From: Microbacterium testaceum StLB037
GTDB taxonomy: Bacteria; Actinomycetota; Actinomycetes; Actinomycetales; Microbacteriaceae
Direction: 5' to 3'
Assembly (NCBI RefSeq): GCF_900104345.1
Contig: NZ_FNJN01000001.1
Location: 620,001 to 684,000 of the forward strand
DNA length: 64,000 nt
Part shown: in pieces, positions 41,829-50,304 of the stretch
Layout: each line of letters begins with the position of its first letter
Position numbering within the stretch: position 1 is the first letter of the stretch
The notes under the pieces: generated by a model
Database searches by the model: none
The model's input: only the letters and a program-made list of their open reading frames with translations
What the model was told of the DNA's origin: nothing
Made by a program: the position numbers and the translations under genes

Positions 41829-42566
41829 ATGGCATCCGTCCTCAACGTCTCGGCGTACCTGTTCACGCGCATCGACGACCCCGCGTCCCTGCGAGCGGTT
41901 CTGCGCGCGCGGGCAGCGGAGGCGGGACTGCGGGGGACGATCCTGCTGGCAGAGGAGGGCGTCAACCTGTTCCTCGCGGGCGGAGCCGACGAGGTGCGCG
42001 GCTTCGTCGACGACCTGCGCGCCGATGCGCGTTTCGCCGCCCTGCAGACCAAAGAGAGCTGGTCGGATGCCGTGCCCTTCGGCAAGCTGCTCGTGAAGGT
42101 GAAGCGCGAGATCATCCGCATGGACCGCCCCGAGGTGCGTCCGCAGGACGGTCGCGCGCCCGCCGTGACCCCCGACACCCTGCGCCGTTGGCTCGACACC
42201 GGCGTCGACGACGCGGGGCGGGAGATCGTGCTCGTCGACACGCGCAACGCCTTCGAGGTCGACTACGGCACCTTCGCCGGGGCGATGGACTGGCGCATCG
42301 AGAGGTTCACGCAGTTCCCGGATGCCGCGGCATCCCACCGCGAAGAACTCGAGGGCAAGACCGTGGTGAGCTTCTGCACGGGCGGGATCCGCTGCGAGAA
42401 GGCGGCCCTGTACCTGCGCGCCGAGGGACTCGAGGCGTACCAGCTCGAGGGCGGGATCCTCGGGTGGTTCGCCGCGCAGGGCGCCGCGCACTGGGACGGC
42501 GACCTCTTCGTCTTCGACGAGCGCGAAGCGCTCGACGCGGGACTCGCCGCTCGGGCCGGTGCCTGA
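41829..42566 (+). CDS. trhO: tRNA uridine(34) hydroxylase / rhodanese-domain protein TrhO
   Basis: A 245-residue TrhO (YceA) homologue, which makes 5-hydroxyuridine at tRNA position 34. The N-terminal acylphosphatase-like part includes RGTILLAEEGVNLFLAG, then LLVKVKREIIRMDRP. The rhodanese domain carries VLVDTRNAFEVDYGTFAGAM and the active site VVSFCTGGIRCEKAALYL with both conserved Cys. ATG 41829 fits a leaderless start; a GTG at 41820 is in frame. The last 8 bp overlap the M19 dipeptidase gene. Confidence 0.92.
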   Translation: MASVLNVSAYLFTRIDDPASLRAVLRARAAEAGLRGTILLAEEGVNLFLAGGADEVRGFVDDLRADARFAALQTKESWSDAVPFGKLLVKVKREIIRMDRPEVRPQDGRAPAVTPDTLRRWLDTGVDDAGREIVLVDTRNAFEVDYGTFAGAMDWRIERFTQFPDAAASHREELEGKTVVSFCTGGIRCEKAALYLRAEGLEAYQLEGGILGWFAAQGAAHWDGDLFVFDEREALDAGLAARAGA

Positions 42567-43521
42567 CGTGCTCTGGGACCAGCACGCCTGCGTCGAACTC
42601 GTCGAGACCGCCGACCTCACCGACCTGCGGCGCTACCGCGGAGCCGGCGGGGGCTACGTGTCGATCAACGTCGGCTACGCCCCGCACGCGCCCGAGCTCA
42701 CGGCATCCCTTCTCCGCTCCTTCCGCGCGCAGGTCGACGCCATCGACGGGCTCGAGTTCGCCGCCACGGTCGCCGACATCGACCGCATCGCCGCGCGGGG
42801 CGACACGGCCGTCGCCTTCGATCTCGAGGACTGCGCCCCTCTCGGTGGGGACCTGGATGCCGTGTCCTCCCTCGTCGCACGGGGAGTACGCACCCTCGGC
42901 CCGACCTACAACCACGCCAACCGCGCGGGCGGCGGGTGCCTCGACGCGATCGACGACGGCCTCACCGCCTGGGGCCGCGACCTCGTCGCCGAGATGAACG
43001 CGCGCGGGATGGTTCCCGACGGCTCGCACGTGGGCGCCCGCACCACCTTCGACATGTGCGCCGCGTCGACCCGCCCGGTGGTGTTCAGCCACTCGAACCT
43101 GCGCTCCGTGTGGGAGCACCCGCGCAACATCACCGACGACCAGGCGCGAGCGGCAGCGGACACCGGGGGAGTCGTCGGCATCACGGGGGTGGGGATCTTC
43201 CTCGGGCCCAACACCCCGACGCTCGAGGCCATGGTGCGCCACCTCGAGCGCGCCGTCGAGGTCGTCGGCATCCGTCACGTCGGGGTCAGCACCGATTTCT
43301 CGTTCGACTGGGAGACCTTCCGCGACGAGATTGCGCGGATGCCGGAGCTGTACGACGCGAGCTACACCCGCTGGGGTCCGATGGAGTGGATGCCGCCCGA
43401 GACCTTCGTCCTCCTCGGCTCGGCGCTCGCCGCGCGAGGATGGAACGACACCGACGTCGCCGCGGTGCTCGGCGGGAACTTCCGCCGCGTCGCGGCCGAG
43501 AGCTGGGAGCCCCTGTCATGA
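42559..43521 (+). CDS. Membrane-dipeptidase-like enzyme (peptidase M19)
   Basis: A 320-residue M19-family hydrolase. Zinc-site regions are VLWDQHACVEL (in place of the usual DGHND motif), VAFDLEDCAPLGG, VVFSHSNLRSVWEH with the catalytic-side His, and VGVSTDFSFDWE. The variant first motif leaves the dipeptidase activity uncertain; some M19 proteins act on other amides. GTG 42559 overlaps trhO by 8 bp, and its stop overlaps the following acetyltransferase start by 4 bp, so all three are coupled. Confidence 0.85.
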   Translation: MPDVLWDQHACVELVETADLTDLRRYRGAGGGYVSINVGYAPHAPELTASLLRSFRAQVDAIDGLEFAATVADIDRIAARGDTAVAFDLEDCAPLGGDLDAVSSLVARGVRTLGPTYNHANRAGGGCLDAIDDGLTAWGRDLVAEMNARGMVPDGSHVGARTTFDMCAASTRPVVFSHSNLRSVWEHPRNITDDQARAAADTGGVVGITGVGIFLGPNTPTLEAMVRHLERAVEVVGIRHVGVSTDFSFDWETFRDEIARMPELYDASYTRWGPMEWMPPETFVLLGSALAARGWNDTDVAAVLGGNFRRVAAESWEPLS

Positions 43522-44018
43522 CCGAACTCCGCGACGGCGCCGTCCTGCGCCCCGCCCGCCCCGGCGACGAAGAGGGCATCCTCGCGTGCATCCAGGCGCT
43601 CGCCGATTACGAGCGAGAGCCGGATGCCGTGGACAACACCGCCGCGATGCTCACCGACACGCTGTTCGGCGATGACCCCCGCGCGTTCGCCTTCGTCGTG
43701 GAGGGGCCCGATCGCGGCATCCGGGCGATCGCGATCTGGTTCCTCACCTATTCGACCTGGACCGGACGCCACGGCATCTGGCTCGAAGACCTGTACGTGC
43801 ACGAGCAGTACCGCTCGAACGGCTACGGCGCGGCCCTGCTCGCCGCGCTCGCCGCCGAGTGCCTCGACAAGGGCTATTCGCGCCTCGAGTGGACGGTGCT
43901 CGAGTGGAACGAGCCCGCGATCGGCTTCTACCGCGCGCTCGGCGCCGAGGCGATGGACGAATGGACGACCCGCCGCGTCACGGGCGACGCGCTGACGGCG
44001 CTCGCGGCGCGGGGGTAG
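43518..44018 (+). CDS. GNAT acetyltransferase, spermidine/spermine (SSAT)-like
   Basis: A 166-residue GNAT enzyme closest to diamine N-acetyltransferases. LRPARPGDEEGILACIQALA opens the domain, IAIWFLTYSTWTGRHGIWLE and LYVHEQYRSNGYGAALLAAL contain the acetyl-CoA loop (RSNGYG), and WNEPAIGFYRALGAEAMDEW is the typical end. It is translationally coupled to the M19 gene. Polyamines or lysine derivatives are possible substrates. Confidence 0.9.
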   Translation: MTELRDGAVLRPARPGDEEGILACIQALADYEREPDAVDNTAAMLTDTLFGDDPRAFAFVVEGPDRGIRAIAIWFLTYSTWTGRHGIWLEDLYVHEQYRSNGYGAALLAALAAECLDKGYSRLEWTVLEWNEPAIGFYRALGAEAMDEWTTRRVTGDALTALAARG

Positions 44019-44063
44019 CGCTCTGCGGGGCGGTTCGTCGGGTTTCGGGGCGAATCCTGCAGG

Positions 44064-44108
44064 TTGGGGCGGATGAATCACGCCCCGAGCGACGGGATCC
44101 GCCCCGAA
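44064..44108. terminator. Convergent hairpin
   Basis: TTGGGGCGGAT at 44064-44074 pairs with ATCCGCCCCGAA at 44097-44108 with one bulge. The loop contains a third copy of the GGGGCG core in inverted form, so alternative pairings exist. Confidence 0.55.
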
Positions 44109-44139
44109 CCGGGCCTGGGTTGATCGCGACGCCGCCCGC

Positions 44140-45375
44140 TCACCGCGCGAGGTCGGCCAGCACCGCCTCGGCGGCGCGCTGCCCCGACACCAGCGCGCCC
44201 TGGATCGACGCGGAGTCGCGGTGGTCGCCGGCGAGGTAGCGGCCGTCGTCGAGGCGCACGGGGAGGCGCAGGCGCAGCGGCGGATCCTGCGCGGGGAGCG
44301 CGTGGGTGATGTCGTCGCGGCGCAGCAGGCGCCACGGCCGGGTGTCGGCCTGCCACACCTCGCCGAGCTGGCGCCGCACCTCGTCCTCGGCGGCGACGGA
44401 GGGCATGACGCAGGTCGCCTGAATGAGGTGCTGCCCGCGCGGGGCGTACGTCGGCGCGGTGTTGGTCATGACCGCTGTGTTCACGATCGGCCCGCGGCGG
44501 CGTCCGTCGACGCGCAGCGCGGCATCGGTCGAGGGGGCCTCGTCGGCGGCGAACCACCACGTCTGCAGGCCGCGGGTGCGAGGGTGCGGGGCGTCGAGGG
44601 CGTGGTCCAGCCCGCTCGCGAGCACGAGGGTGCGGGCGGTCACGGCATCCGCCCCCTCCACTCCGAGGTGCCAGCCGTGCGCGCGCTTGCGGGTCGACAC
44701 GACGCGGTGCGAGAGGCGGATGCCGACCCCCGCACGCCGCGCGGTGTCTGCGAGCTGCGCGGGGAGGGCGCCGATCCCCGCCGCGGGAACGCCCGGACGC
44801 CCGAGCGCGAAGCTGCGGATGAGCAGACGCACGAAGGCGTCGGAGGTCTCCTGCCGGGCATCGGCGATCACCCCGGCGAGGAAGGGCTCGAGCACCGCCT
44901 CGCGGAGGGGGCCGCGGAGGCCTGCTCGGTCCCAGCCCTCGTCGAGCGAGAAGTCGCGGCCTTTCTTGGCCGCTCGGGCGCTGAGCACCGTGGGTCCCGC
45001 CCAGCGAATCAGCGCGGCGAGGTCGGCGGGCCGCACCAGGCCCGAGCGCAGCGTCGCGGGAATCGATCCCGGATGCCGCAGCGGGTGCGCCAATCGCGCG
45101 ACCCGGTCGTCCAACCGCACGCCGACGGCGACCGGGAAGCGCCGGAGCGCGAGGGCGTCGACGTCGACCCAGCGCCGCACGGCCGGGTACGCCGGGTTCA
45201 GCACGTGGAAGCCGAGGTCGAGGCGGAACCCGTCGACGACGTCGGTGCGCTCGCGCCCGCCGACCGTGTCGTTCGCCTCGAGCACCACGACGTCGCGCCC
45301 GGCCTCGGCCAGTCGGGTCGCGGCGCGGAGTCCCGCGAGCCCTGCTCCCACCACGACGACGTCGTACTCGTTCAT
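44140..45375 (-). CDS. FAD-dependent amine-oxidase-type oxidoreductase
   Basis: A 411-residue flavoprotein of the protoporphyrinogen oxidase / phytoene desaturase-like group. The dinucleotide-binding start is YDVVVVGAGLAGLRAATRLA, followed by the second signature GRERTDVVDGFRLDLGFHVL. The C-terminal FAD motif is YLAGDHRDSASIQGALVSGQ. No membrane helix. The substrate is unknown. TAGGCT lies exactly 6 nt before the ATG, so the gene is probably leaderless. It faces the arsR gene in tandem on the same strand with 49 bp between. Confidence 0.88.
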   Translation of the reverse strand: MNEYDVVVVGAGLAGLRAATRLAEAGRDVVVLEANDTVGGRERTDVVDGFRLDLGFHVLNPAYPAVRRWVDVDALALRRFPVAVGVRLDDRVARLAHPLRHPGSIPATLRSGLVRPADLAALIRWAGPTVLSARAAKKGRDFSLDEGWDRAGLRGPLREAVLEPFLAGVIADARQETSDAFVRLLIRSFALGRPGVPAAGIGALPAQLADTARRAGVGIRLSHRVVSTRKRAHGWHLGVEGADAVTARTLVLASGLDHALDAPHPRTRGLQTWWFAADEAPSTDAALRVDGRRRGPIVNTAVMTNTAPTYAPRGQHLIQATCVMPSVAAEDEVRRQLGEVWQADTRPWRLLRRDDITHALPAQDPPLRLRLPVRLDDGRYLAGDHRDSASIQGALVSGQRAAEAVLADLAR

Positions 45376-45381
45376 GCCGCG

Positions 45382-45387
45382 AGCCTA
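45382..45387 (-). promoter_or_regulatory. Predicted -10 element of the FAD oxidoreductase gene (leaderless)
   Basis: TAGGCT on the minus strand lies exactly 6 nt before ATG 45375. Confidence 0.5.
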
Positions 45388-45424
45388 GGCAGGCGAACGC
45401 GAGCGGACGCGGGGGTTGCGAGCG

Positions 45425-45775
45425 TCAGCGACGGGGCGCGATGGCTGCGGCGACGCTGTCGAGAGCGCCCGGCACGAGCGAGAAGTACGCCCAGGCGCCG
45501 CGCTTCTCGCGGGTCAGGATGCCGGCATCGACCAGCACCTTCGTGTGGTGCGAGACCGTGGGCTGCGAGAGGCCGAGGGGTTCCTGCAGGTCGCACGCGC
45601 ACGTGGCACCGGCGTCTTGCGCGGCGATGATCGACACGATCCGCAGCCGCGCCGGATCGGCGAGCGCCTTGAGCGTCTTCGCCAGCGTCTCCGCTTCGGC
45701 CGGGGCCATCGCGGCATCGCCCGACGAGACGCAGCAGGCGGAGTCGAGCAGGGGCAGGGCGAGGGTCGAGGTCAT
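45425..45775 (-). CDS. arsR: ArsR-type arsenic-responsive repressor
   Basis: A 116-residue ArsR/SmtB winged-helix repressor. Likely As(III)-binding cysteines are C14-C15 (LDSACCVSS) and C59/C61 (ATCACDLQEP), matching the Cys15-Cys16-Cys55 type known from Corynebacterium ArsR rather than the E. coli CxC type. The DNA-recognition helix is LGLSQPTVSHHTKVL. ATG 45775 is used; ATG 45784 is in frame. It is divergent from arsC, and a 34-bp palindrome lies between the two genes. Confidence 0.93.
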   Translation of the reverse strand: MTSTLALPLLDSACCVSSGDAAMAPAEAETLAKTLKALADPARLRIVSIIAAQDAGATCACDLQEPLGLSQPTVSHHTKVLVDAGILTREKRGAWAYFSLVPGALDSVAAAIAPRR

Positions 45776-45795
45776 GGCATCCATCATCGTCTTCA

Positions 45796-45829
45796 CATCG
45801 ATGAACGTCAATATTGACGAGCGTCGATG
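45796..45829. promoter_or_regulatory. ArsR operator (34-bp palindrome)
   Basis: The centre is the perfect palindrome CGTCAATATTGACG at 45806-45819. The symmetry extends to CATCGATG at 45796 and CGTCGATG ending at 45829 with three mismatched pairs. It lies 21 bp before arsR and 46 bp before arsC, the right place to repress both. Confidence 0.75.
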
Positions 45830-45875
45830 TGTTGCGTCATGCTGTTCCCGTTCGTCCCGACCCGAAGGAAGCGCC

Positions 45876-46283
45876 ATGTCCGACACCGCCACCATCCTCT
45901 TCGTCTGCGTGCACAACGCCGGCCGCTCGCAGATGGCCGCCGGTTACGCGCGCGCCCTGGGCGGCGACCGCGTGCGCGTGCTGTCCGGTGGCAGCGCCCC
46001 CGGCGACGCCCTCAACCCCATGGCGGTGGCCGCGATGGCCGAAGAGGGGATCGACATCAGCGCCGAGGTGCCGCAGCTGCTGCTCACAGACGACGTGCGT
46101 GCCTCCGACGCGGTCATCACGATGGGCTGCGGAGACGCGTGCCCGATCTTCCCCGGCAAGCGCTACGAAGACTGGGAACTGACCGACCCGGCCGGCAAAG
46201 GCCTCGACGAGGTGCGCCCGATCCGCGACGACATCAAGGCGCGGGTGACCACGCTGCTGCGCGAGCTCGGGGTCGACGCATGA
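45876..46283 (+). CDS. arsC: Arsenate reductase (LMW-phosphatase type)
   Basis: A 135-residue arsenate reductase of the low-molecular-weight tyrosine phosphatase fold. The catalytic P-loop is FVCVHNAGRSQMAAG (Cys-x5-Arg), and ITMGCGDACPIFPGKRYEDW contains two further Cys plus the typical loop; the Asp of the LTDPAGKGLDEV segment is the general acid. In actinobacteria such enzymes use mycothiol/mycoredoxin or thioredoxin. AAGGAAG precedes ATG 45876. Its stop overlaps the next gene start by 4 bp. Confidence 0.94.
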   Translation: MSDTATILFVCVHNAGRSQMAAGYARALGGDRVRVLSGGSAPGDALNPMAVAAMAEEGIDISAEVPQLLLTDDVRASDAVITMGCGDACPIFPGKRYEDWELTDPAGKGLDEVRPIRDDIKARVTTLLRELGVDA

Positions 46284-47575
46284 GCCTGACCCTCACGGTC
46301 CCACCGCGGCGCGAGGCCGATCGCCGCGCGGGTCTGCCCATCGCGATCATCGGCGCCGGCCCCGTCGGCCTCGCGGCCGCAGCGCACCTGATCGAACGCG
46401 GGCTGCCCGTCGTCGTCTTCGAAGCGGGCGACACCGCCGGCGCCGCCGTTCGCGCGTGGGGGCACACGCGCCTGTTCTCGCCGTGGCGCTACGTCGTCGA
46501 CCCCGCAGCTCGCCGTCTGCTCGAGGCCGAGGGATGGACCGCCCCGGATGCCGAGGGCCTGCCCACCGGAGACGAGCTGGTCGACGGCTACCTCGAACCC
46601 CTCGCGCGCACCGCCGCCTTGGCATCCGTCATCCGGTACGGAACGCGCGTGGAGGCCGTCGCCCGCCAGGGCATGGACCGCACGCGGTCGGTGGGTCGGG
46701 CGGCCACTCCCTTCGCGCTGCGACTGCGCACGACCGACGGGACGACGGATGCCACGGCTCGCGCGGTCATCGACACCTCGGGCACCACGAGTTCACCGCG
46801 GTCGCTGCTGTCGTCTGGTCTCGCCCACGACGACCTCGGTGATCGCGTGACGACGGCGCTCCCCGATGTGCGCGGACGCGACCGCGCGCGGTTCGCCGGT
46901 CGACGCGTGCTCGTCGTCGGCGCGGGGCATTCGGCGGCGAATACCCTGATCGCCCTCGCCGCGCTCGCCGCAGACGAGCCCACGACGCGCATCGCCTGGG
47001 CTGTCCGCAACGAGGGAACCGCCCGCCTCGCCGCCGACGCGACCGACGACCTCGCCGCGCGCGGACGCCTCGGCACGGCGGTGCACAGCCTGGTCGACGA
47101 GGGCGCCGTCGAGCAAATCGCCGCGTTCGAGATCGACGACGTGCGGCTCTCCGGCGACGGCGTGTGCGTCAGCGGCCGACGAGCGGGAGAGGCGTTCTCC
47201 CTCGAGGTCGACGTGGTCGTCAACGCCGCCGGCTTCCGCCCCGACCTGACGATGCTGCGCGAGATCCGCGTGGGGCTCGACGAGATCGTCGAGGCACCGC
47301 GGGCGCTCGCCCCGCTGATCGACCCGAACCTGCACTCGTGCGGCTCCGTGCCGCCGCACGGGGTCGCCGAACTGACGCACCCCGAGCCCGACTTCTACCT
47401 CGCGGGCATGAAGTCGTACGGGCGGGCGCCCACGTTCCTGCTGCTCACCGGGTACGAGCAGGTGCGCTCGATCGCGGCGGAACTCGCCGGCGACCGGACG
47501 GCGGCACGACAGGTCGATCTCATGCTGCCCGAGACGGGCGTGTGCACCACCGACGCGGGGTCCTGCTGCGCGTGA
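46280..47575 (+). CDS. ArsO-like NAD(P)/FAD flavoprotein
   Basis: A 431-residue flavoprotein with two Rossmann motifs: IAIIGAGPVGLAAAAHLIER (FAD) and VLVVGAGHSAANTLIALAAL (NAD(P)H). GHTRLFSPWRYVVD follows the first motif. The C-terminus is Cys-rich (GVCTTDAGSCCA), a feature I recall from ars-operon flavoproteins. Related proteins called ArsO are encoded in ars operons; their reaction is not settled, but arsenite or organoarsenical oxidation has been proposed. It is translationally coupled to both arsC and the acetyltransferase gene. Confidence 0.85.
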   Translation: MSLTLTVPPRREADRRAGLPIAIIGAGPVGLAAAAHLIERGLPVVVFEAGDTAGAAVRAWGHTRLFSPWRYVVDPAARRLLEAEGWTAPDAEGLPTGDELVDGYLEPLARTAALASVIRYGTRVEAVARQGMDRTRSVGRAATPFALRLRTTDGTTDATARAVIDTSGTTSSPRSLLSSGLAHDDLGDRVTTALPDVRGRDRARFAGRRVLVVGAGHSAANTLIALAALAADEPTTRIAWAVRNEGTARLAADATDDLAARGRLGTAVHSLVDEGAVEQIAAFEIDDVRLSGDGVCVSGRRAGEAFSLEVDVVVNAAGFRPDLTMLREIRVGLDEIVEAPRALAPLIDPNLHSCGSVPPHGVAELTHPEPDFYLAGMKSYGRAPTFLLLTGYEQVRSIAAELAGDRTAARQVDLMLPETGVCTTDAGSCCA

Positions 47576-48069
47576 GCGTGTCGCTGCGCCCACTCGCCGC
47601 GGCCGACTGGCCGGAGGTGCACCGCATCTACGCGGAGGGCATCGCGACCGGTCACTCGACCTTCGAGACGGCGCCCCCGGCGACATGGGACGAGTTCGAT
47701 GGGGCGAAGCTGGCCGCGCATCGGCTCGTCGCCGTGAGCGAGGACCGGGTCGTCGGCTGGGCCGCCGTCTCCGCCGTGTCGTCGCGCCCCGTCTACTTCG
47801 GAGTCGTGGAGCACTCGGTCTACGTCGAAGCCGACGCCCGCGGCCGGGGGATCGGTCACCTGCTGCTCGACGCCCTCATCGCTTCGACCGAGGCGGCCGG
47901 CGTCTGGACGATCCAGTCATCGACCTTCGCCGACAACCACGCCTCGCTCGCCTTGCACGCACGCCACGGTTTCCGCACCGTCGGCGTCCGCGAGCGCATC
48001 GCCCGCGACGCGGCCGGCACCTGGCGCGACACGGTGCTGATCGAAAGACGCAGTCCCACGGTCGCCTGA
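47572..48069 (+). CDS. ArsN1 / phosphinothricin-type N-acetyltransferase
   Basis: A 165-residue GNAT enzyme of the phosphinothricin acetyltransferase (PAT) type. SLRPLAAADWPEVHRIYAEG and IATGHSTFETAPPATWDEFD are PAT signatures, VEHSVYVEADARGRGIGHLL holds the acetyl-CoA loop, and IQSSTFADNHASLALHARHG the substrate side. In arsenic operons this type is ArsN1, which acetylates the arsenical antibiotic arsinothricin. The GTG start overlaps the ArsO-like stop, so it belongs to the ars operon. A general PAT function is the alternative. Confidence 0.88.
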   Translation: MSVSLRPLAAADWPEVHRIYAEGIATGHSTFETAPPATWDEFDGAKLAAHRLVAVSEDRVVGWAAVSAVSSRPVYFGVVEHSVYVEADARGRGIGHLLLDALIASTEAAGVWTIQSSTFADNHASLALHARHGFRTVGVRERIARDAAGTWRDTVLIERRSPTVA

Positions 48070-48078
48070 CATGAGAAA

Positions 48079-48106
48079 GGGCCCGGATGCCATGGCATCC
48101 GGGCCC
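48079..48106. terminator. Perfect 28-bp palindrome, convergent terminator
   Basis: Arms GGGCCCGGATGC and GCATCCGGGCCC flank a central CATG, giving complete two-fold symmetry. It is flanked by AAA on the left and CGAAAAG on the right and lies between the acetyltransferase and msrA stops. It also contains the over-represented word GGATGCC in both orientations. Confidence 0.8.
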
Positions 48107-48117
48107 CGAAAAGCGAC

Positions 48118-48672
48118 TTACGCGGAGGCTTCCTCGCGCTTGGGCAGCACCCAACCGGGACGCACGAAGTGGCACGTGTAGCCGTTGGGGATGCGGATCA
48201 GGTAGTCCTGGTGCTCGGGCTCGGCCTCCCAGAAGGGCGCCTCGGGCTCGATCGTGGTGACGACCTTCGCGGGCCAGATGCCCGACGCGTCGACGTCCGC
48301 GATCGTGTCGCGCGCGACCTTCTCCTGCTCGGGCGAGAGCGGGAAGATCGCTGAGCGGTAGCTCGTGCCGATGTCGTTGCCCTGACGGTTCAGGGTCGAC
48401 GGGTCATGGATCTGAAAGAAGAACGCGAGGATGTCGCGGTACGAGGTCTGCGTGGGGTCGAAGACGATCTCGACGGCCTCCGCATGACCGGGGTGGTTGC
48501 GGTAGGTCGCGTGGTCGTTCTGGCCGCCGGTGTAGCCGACGCGCGTGTCGAGCACGCCGGGCTGGCGGCGGATGAGGTCTTCGACGCCCCAGAAGCATCC
48601 GCCCGCGAGGACGGCGGTCTCGGTGCCGGGGCGGCGGGTGATCTCGCCGGAGTCGGTGGGTCCGCTGGTCAT
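48118..48672 (-). CDS. msrA: Peptide methionine sulfoxide reductase A
   Basis: MsrA (184 residues) repairs the S-isomer of methionine sulfoxide. The catalytic motif GGCFWGVED is near residue 26, followed by [20 protein letters not shown] with conserved acid and Tyr residues, and [20 protein letters not shown]. The C-terminal Cys of [12 protein letters not shown] may be the resolving residue. GAAGGAGC precedes the ATG. It follows msrB on the same strand by 53 bp; both are likely co-transcribed. Confidence 0.95.
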   Translation of the reverse strand: MTSGPTDSGEITRRPGTETAVLAGGCFWGVEDLIRRQPGVLDTRVGYTGGQNDHATYRNHPGHAEAVEIVFDPTQTSYRDILAFFFQIHDPSTLNRQGNDIGTSYRSAIFPLSPEQEKVARDTIADVDASGIWPAKVVTTIEPEAPFWEAEPEHQDYLIRIPNGYTCHFVRPGWVLPKREEASA

Positions 48673-48725
48673 GGTGGTGCTCCTTCTGCGGTTGACGCTG
48701 CTGCGGGTGAGGAAAGAGAAGAGGT

Positions 48726-49184
48726 TCATGAGGCTCGGCTCTCACGGAACAGGGGGAGGTAGGCGCCGTACCCCTGCGCTTCGAGCTCCGCGACGGGCAC
48801 GAACCGCATCGCGGCCGAGTTCATGCAGTATCTCAGTCCGCCGCGGTCGCGGGGGCCGTCGTCGAAGAGGTGTCCGAGGTGGCTGTCGGCTCCGGCCGAG
48901 CGGACCTCGGTGCGCGTCATCCACAGCGAACGGTCGGTCTTGTTCACGACGGCGGCGTCGTCGATGGGCTTGGTGAAGCTCGGCCAGCCTGATCCGCTCT
49001 CGAACTTGTCGGTCGAGGAGAACAGCGGCTGTCCCGACACGACATCGACGTAGATGCCGTCCTCGTGGTTGTCCCAGTACTCGTTGCGGAACGGCGGCTC
49101 GGTGGCGTCGTCCTGCGTGACGGCGAACTGGCGGTCGGTGAGGCGGCTGAGCGCCTCCGACGTCTTCCGGTACTCCGTGCTCAC
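48726..49184 (-). CDS. msrB: Peptide methionine sulfoxide reductase B
   Basis: MsrB (152 residues) repairs the R-isomer of methionine sulfoxide. Motifs are [52 protein letters not shown] and the catalytic [14 protein letters not shown]. The structural zinc Cys pairs found in some MsrB proteins are absent. GTG 49184 is preceded by AAGGGAC. First gene of the msrB-msrA unit; next to the arsenic genes, it fits a general stress-repair neighbourhood. Confidence 0.95.
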   Translation of the reverse strand: MSTEYRKTSEALSRLTDRQFAVTQDDATEPPFRNEYWDNHEDGIYVDVVSGQPLFSSTDKFESGSGWPSFTKPIDDAAVVNKTDRSLWMTRTEVRSAGADSHLGHLFDDGPRDRGGLRYCMNSAAMRFVPVAELEAQGYGAYLPLFRESRAS

Positions 49185-49373
49185 GGTGTGTGTCCCTTCG
49201 TCATGTCGCCCTGTGTCGGGCGTCATGGGTAGGAACGCGGGACCCGCCGGTTTTGGTCCCGCGGGGCTGGGAGCGGGCTGTGAGTTCTTTTCGATCCCGG
49301 ATGCCGCGGGCAAGCCCCGACGTTCACATCAGTGCCCGCAGTAGCGTGGCGCTCTTCGACCCAGGAGGTTCGC

Positions 49374-50201
49374 ATGACCCGCACCATCGTCATCACCGGA
49401 GCCAGCGACGGCATCGGCGCCGCAGCCGCGAAGCAGCTCACCCAGGTGGGCGAAGAGGTGGTCGTGGTGGGCCGCAATCCCGACAAGACCGCCCGTGTCG
49501 CGCGGTCGCTCGGGGTGGATTCATTCGTCGCCGACTTCAGCGACCTGGCGCAGGTGCGGGAGCTCGCGGCATCCCTCCTCGAGAAGTACCCCCGTATCGA
49601 CGTGCTCGCCAACAACGCCGGCGGCGTCTTCGGCGAGCGCACCCTGACGAAGGACGGCTACGAGACGACCTTCCAGGTCAACCACCTCGCGCCGTTCCTG
49701 CTCACCAATCTGCTGCGCGAGCGCCTCATCGAGTCGGATGCCTCGGTGATCCAGACCTCGAGCGCCGCGGCGAAACTCTTCCCCCGCTTCGACATCGACG
49801 ACCTGCAGGGTGAGCGCCGTTACTCCTCGACCGCGGCGTACGGCAACGCGAAGCTCGCGAACGTGCTGTTCACCAAGGAACTCAACCGCCGGTTCGGCGA
49901 CCAGGGTATCTCGGCCGTGGCCTTCCACCCCGGCGTCATCGCCTCGAACTTCGGATCGTCGAGCGATGGGCCGTGGAAGTTCCTCTACGGGGGCCCGCTC
50001 GCGAAGAGCCTCATGACCTCGACCGCGGTGGGCGGCGCACGTCTGACCTGGCTCGCGCTCGGCAAGCCGGGCGTCGACTGGACCCCCGGAGGCTTCTACT
50101 CGAACAACAAGCCCGCCACGACCAACCGCATCGCCGACGACCCCCTGGTCGCGCGGCAGCTGTGGGAACGCAGCGCGGTGCTGGTCGGCCTCGACGACTG
50201 A
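49374..50201 (+). CDS. Short-chain dehydrogenase/reductase
   Basis: A 275-residue classical-type SDR. IVITGASDGIGAAAAKQL is the cofactor loop, IDVLANNAGGVFGERTL the NNAG strand, VIQTSSAAA contains the catalytic Ser, and STAAYGNAKLANVLFTKELN the YxxxK pair. VAFHPGVIASNFG follows. It is similar to retinol-dehydrogenase-like bacterial SDRs; the substrate is unknown. AGGAGG lies 5 nt upstream of ATG 49374. The TetR gene starts 103 bp downstream on the same strand. Confidence 0.9.
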   Translation: MTRTIVITGASDGIGAAAAKQLTQVGEEVVVVGRNPDKTARVARSLGVDSFVADFSDLAQVRELAASLLEKYPRIDVLANNAGGVFGERTLTKDGYETTFQVNHLAPFLLTNLLRERLIESDASVIQTSSAAAKLFPRFDIDDLQGERRYSSTAAYGNAKLANVLFTKELNRRFGDQGISAVAFHPGVIASNFGSSSDGPWKFLYGGPLAKSLMTSTAVGGARLTWLALGKPGVDWTPGGFYSNNKPATTNRIADDPLVARQLWERSAVLVGLDD

Positions 50202-50304
50202 CCCCGACGACGGCGGGCTAGCGCACGCCTCGCCCGAGGGGCAAGCGACCTCCGTGGGGAGCCGATTTCGGCCACGATGGTGTTCTACGCACGGAGAGTG
50301 GGAC

